From Rhodobacter maris (lineage in GTDB: Bacteria > Pseudomonadota > Alphaproteobacteria > Rhodobacterales > Rhodobacteraceae): a DNA stretch of 64,000 bases. The stretch is from NCBI RefSeq assembly GCF_900217815.1, contig NZ_OBMT01000007.1, positions 102,120 through 166,119 on the forward strand, read 5' to 3'. The notes under the pieces were generated by a model. That model was not told the origin of the DNA and did no database searches. It saw nothing but the letters and a program-made list of their open reading frames with translations. Of this stretch, positions 62,187 to 64,000 are shown in pieces (the first letter of the stretch is position 1; every line of letters begins with the position of its first letter). The position numbers and the translations under genes are program-made.

Positions 62187-62634
62187 CCCCGCGCTCACTG
62201 CGGCCATCGCGGCGGCGCGCGCGCGCACCCTTGCCGCTGCGGGCGGCACCGTCCGGCGCGAGGATCTGGCCGCCGCGGCCCTGATCTGGGATGACGTGGC
62301 CGCCGCGCCCTTCGTGGGCCCGGACGGAGAAGACCGCTTTCAGCGCCGATGGGCGACCCTGCGCCGCACCGCCGCAGCGGCTCTCGCCGCCGAAGGCGCG
62401 GCCGCGGCGGCCGAGGCGCTGGCAGGCCTCCAGTTCCGCGACCTGCGCCGCACCTTCGGCGCACTCTCCCGCGCGGGCGGCGCCACGAAAGACGACACCG
62501 CCGACGTGCTCGGCAACTCGGCCGCGGTCGATCAGCACCTCGCCGATATCTACATGGCGCCGCAGCTCGAAACCTCCGGCCGCGCCGTCACCGCCGTGCA
62601 GCGGCCCCAAAAGCAGGAAAGGAAGAAGGCATGA
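62187..62634 (+). pseudogene. C-terminal part of a tyrosine recombinase
   Basis: Frame open from about 62187 without a proper start. The C-terminal catalytic end is recognisable: FRDLRRTFGAL (Arg of the H-x-x-R box), TADVLGNSAAVD (H-to-N change in the GHS box) and DIYMAPQ with the nucleophilic Tyr. The N-terminal two thirds are absent. It is oriented opposite to the N-terminal fragment at 60340-61020, so the two are not one interrupted gene without an inversion. Ends in an ATGA overlap with a small ORF. Confidence 0.7.
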
Positions 62635-62831
62635 GCGAGCCCGCGCCGATGATCTTCGGCTTGGCCATTCACGTGGTCGAGGAGGGGACAGAGATCTCTG
62701 GCCCCGACGGAGCGAAATTGATCGTCACGAATACGAATGTCGTTCAGAGCGGAGGCAAGCTTTACTGCACCGCTCTGACAATAGAGGCACTCCGAGCCAA
62801 CTCGGTGAAAAATTCCAAGGCCATGCTATGA
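62631..62831 (+). CDS. Small mobile-element protein, unknown
   Basis: 66 residues, MSEPAPMIFGLAIHVVEEGTE at the start. Coupled to the integrase fragment stop (ATGA) and to the next gene (4-bp overlap). No known domain. Confidence 0.5.
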   Translation: MSEPAPMIFGLAIHVVEEGTEISGPDGAKLIVTNTNVVQSGGKLYCTALTIEALRANSVKNSKAML

Positions 62832-63055
62832 GCGCCGCGGTCGAGATCCGGGGCAGCGGCGATAGCTGGGCGGTGTTTCACAGCGGCCATCAAGTTGGCC
62901 TGAGCCAAACCCACTGCGACAAAGCCTGCGCGGCCGCGAATGTGCTCGAGCGACGCCTGAACGAACGGCCGCGCGCCTGCCTATGTTGCGGTGCCAGCTT
63001 CATCAGCTCCGGCTTCGGCCATCGTCTCTGCACCACCTGCCGCGCAAAGGGGTAA
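62828..63055 (+). CDS. Small zinc-ribbon-like protein
   Basis: 75 residues. The last third has two Cys-x2-Cys pairs (CLCCGASF and CTTCRAKG) that would hold one zinc. Found at the end of the integrase-linked cluster. Function unknown; such proteins are common in phages. Confidence 0.55.
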   Translation: MSAAVEIRGSGDSWAVFHSGHQVGLSQTHCDKACAAANVLERRLNERPRACLCCGASFISSGFGHRLCTTCRAKG

Positions 63056-63075
63056 TGCCTCTTCGCGCCTGCCGA

Positions 63076-63312
63076 TTACTTGACCTTCCAGCCTTTCAGC
63101 CCCTTGAAGGTGTCCTTTACCATTTTTTCGATTTCTTGTTTTCCGAGGCGCATGGCTTCCGCCTTGATATCCCCATAGCGCCCGAGCTCAGCGCCACATG
63201 CTTTGCACTTTGCCGTGTCGTTATCAGTGTAATTTTCAGGCAGTTCGAGCGTGGCCGGGTTGGCTCCGCACTGCTTGCAGACGAAAGTGAATTTGAGGTG
63301 ATCTTGTGTCAT
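63076..63312 (-). CDS. Small zinc-ribbon protein
   Basis: 78 residues from ATG at 63312 (MTQDHLKFTFVCKQCGANP). Two Cys-x2-Cys pairs (CKQC and CKAC) form a likely zinc ribbon, followed by a Lys-rich helical end. Convergent with the other zinc-ribbon gene. Resembles short phage-encoded ECs-type zinc-ribbon proteins. Function unknown. Confidence 0.6.
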   Translation of the reverse strand: MTQDHLKFTFVCKQCGANPATLELPENYTDNDTAKCKACGAELGRYGDIKAEAMRLGKQEIEKMVKDTFKGLKGWKVK

Positions 63313-63380
63313 GAAAACTCGCCCCCAAAACTTGTTGATCAAGCGATGATGGGGGCGAATCTGCCTTGGGTCAATAAAGC

Positions 63381-63409
63381 AAAAAGCCCCGCTTCGAGCG
63401 GGGCTTTTT
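63381..63409. terminator. Bidirectional rho-independent terminator
   Basis: AAAAAGCCCCGC-ttcga-GCGGGGCTTTTT. A 12-bp perfect stem with A/T tracts on both sides. It is 68 bases upstream of the zinc-ribbon gene start on the minus strand, so it isolates that gene from the tRNA-Asn side. Confidence 0.85.
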
Positions 63410-63433
63410 CATGCGCGCGTGGTGGCTTCCGTA

Positions 63434-63472
63434 CATCGTCCGAAGTCGGACAAGTTCGGACGTCGGACGATG
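63434..63472. repeat. Inverted repeat with iterated TCGGAC
   Basis: CATCGTCCGA (63434-63443) is perfectly complementary to TCGGACGATG (63463-63472), and TCGGAC occurs three times between 63446 and 63468. It looks like a recombinase or repressor binding cluster. Confidence 0.5.
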
Positions 63473-63515
63473 ACTGTTTTTGTCAGCAACTAAGCGCTTA
63501 ATTTTATTGGGTTAT

Positions 63516-63566
63516 TGGCTCCGGCGGTAGGGATCGAACCTACGACCAATTGATTAACAGTCTAAT
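63516..63566 (-). pseudogene. 3' fragment of tRNA-Asn(GUU), attachment site
   Basis: Read on the minus strand: anticodon loop CTGTTAA(TC), variable region, T-arm GTAGGTTCGATCCCTAC and 3' end CGCCGGAGCCA. The 5' half of the tRNA is missing. This is the usual att duplicate left when an element integrates into the 3' end of a tRNA gene, and a P4-type integrase gene starts 165 bp away. Confidence 0.8.
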
Positions 63567-63666
63567 TTTTCGATCCAACATAGCCTAAATTTGTAAAACT
63601 ATCCGTGCCCAATAATGACATAAAAATAAATGGAAAATCGCCAAGTGTTAGGTTAAGTTCCTAACT

Positions 63667-63715
63667 TGGGGTAACACCGAAAAACACCTTGATCTGTTAC
63701 CCCAGTGTTACCCCA
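63667..63715. repeat. Three copies of TGTTACCCCA upstream of the integrase
   Basis: One inverted copy (63667-63676) and two direct copies 11 bp apart (63695-63704 and 63706-63715), just before the integrase start at 63731. They may be arm-type sites for the integrase or an autoregulatory operator. Confidence 0.6.
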
Positions 63716-63730
63716 GAGGGCAAATTGGCC

Positions 63731-63916
63731 ATGGCGAAAGCGTTGACGACCAAGGCGGTTGAAGCCGCGAAACCTGACCCGGCGAAGCGATACGAGGTGC
63801 CCGACCCGGCGCTGTCGGGGCTATATCTTGTGGTGCAGTCCAGTGGCGTGAAGTCCTGGGCGTTGCGCTATCGGTTCGGCGGCAAGCCCGCAAAGCTGAC
63901 CCTAGCAGGTCGCTGA
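63731..63916 (+). pseudogene. P4-type integrase, truncated by an insertion sequence
   Basis: Starts MAKALTTKAVEAAKPDPAKR and continues through the DUF4102 N-terminal domain (LSGLYLVVQSSGVKSWALRY, then FGGKPAKLTL). After KLTL the family sequence stops at about 63901 and three foreign codons lead to a stop at 63914-63916, so the core-binding and catalytic domains are lost. Truncation coincides with the left end of an insertion sequence. Confidence 0.85.
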
Positions 63917-64000
63917 AATAGTCGGCCTCGACCTTGGATGCAGAACATGATTCACCCCTTCTCACGGCGAGAGGGGATCATGATGCGGGGCACGGACGAG
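63902..64000 (+). mobile_element. Left end of an insertion sequence (IS1182/IS5-like)
   Basis: Sequence from about 63902 is unrelated to the integrase and leads within 80 bases to a transposase-like start. The terminal inverted repeat cannot be confirmed because the right end is outside the window; TAG/CTAG around 63900-63904 is a possible target site. Confidence 0.6.
63980..64000 (+). CDS. Transposase, first seven codons
   Basis: ATG at 63980 with a GAGGGG ribosome site reads MMRGTDE up to the window edge, which resembles the start of IS1182/IS5-family transposases as I remember them. Too short for certainty. Confidence 0.5.

Larger units (their letters stand above)
63313..63730. other. Non-coding stretch around the tRNA-Asn fragment
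   Basis: These 418 bases are AT-richer than the rest of the window. They hold an intrinsic terminator (63381-63409), a TCGGAC-repeat hairpin (63434-63472), a tRNA-Asn 3' fragment (63516-63566) and three TGTTACCCCA elements (63667-63715). I see no gene. Confidence 0.6.

Overview
The window looks like the chromosome of a purple non-sulfur or related member of the Rhodobacteraceae, close to Rhodobacter. The GC content is high and genes are tightly packed in co-directional operons with ATGA-type overlaps. The [2Fe-2S] ferredoxin at the left edge resembles Rhodobacter capsulatus FdVI as I remember it, there is a PhaP/PhaR pair with textbook PhaR boxes, and the 782-codon acidic protein at 46458-48806 looks like one I remember from Rhodobacterales. 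These points are recall and pattern recognition; no database was searched.

Layout: (1) 1-4.3 kb holds a ferredoxin, a peptidoglycan-binding lipoprotein, an orphan polyamine-type binding protein and a divergent ArgP/LysE pair. (2) 4.4-10.8 kb is a complete peptide ABC transporter operon ending in an M19 dipeptidase. (3) 10.8-28.9 kb is a bacterial microcompartment (BMC) locus of the glycyl-radical type. A left arm on the minus strand carries acetate kinase and an unrecognised membrane protein. A 13-gene plus-strand operon encodes a DJ-1-like protein, glycyl radical diol dehydratase, alcohol dehydrogenase, shell proteins (two BMC-H, one BMC-T, one BMC-P and a GrpU-like Fe-S shell protein), PduL, an EutJ-like protein, a flavoprotein-like protein, a GlcG/PduO-C-like protein, CoA-acylating aldehyde dehydrogenase and the radical-SAM activase. 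It is followed by a PocR-domain histidine kinase and an AraC-type response regulator. Active-site residues of the glycyl radical enzyme fit a diol (1,2-propanediol or glycerol) dehydratase rather than choline lyase, so the expected pathway is propanediol to propionaldehyde, then 1-propanol plus propionyl-CoA, propionyl-phosphate and propionate with ATP. (4) 28.9-34.0 kb has an Lrp regulator, an Rrf2 regulator and a sulfate ABC operon with an unusual leader. (5) 34.0-39.5 kb is a second ABC system with an embedded metallo-beta-lactamase-fold protein and a histidine phosphatase. It is preceded by a strong PhoB-box match, which suggests a phosphate-regulated organophosphate uptake and processing operon; this is the most promising little-described system here. 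(6) 39.6-42.1 kb has phasin, PhaR and a LysR regulator. (7) 42.2-51.3 kb is housekeeping: pyrG, secG, purA, a DUF2842-like protein, the large acidic protein, a thiamine pyrophosphokinase, an EamA transporter and an alpha/beta hydrolase. (8) 51.3-57.6 kb is a branched-chain-amino-acid-type ABC operon with a hydantoin racemase and a divergent GntR/FCD regulator. (9) 57.6-59.6 kb is tonB-exbD-exbB.

From 59.88 kb to the right end the sequence becomes a graveyard of integrated elements: a tRNA-Gly(UCC) cut at its anticodon, a truncated integrase beside an intact tRNA-Gly(CCC), phage structural-type genes, the C-terminal part of an integrase in the opposite orientation, small zinc-ribbon proteins, a 3' fragment of tRNA-Asn beside a P4-type integrase, and an IS transposase that begins inside that integrase and runs off the window.
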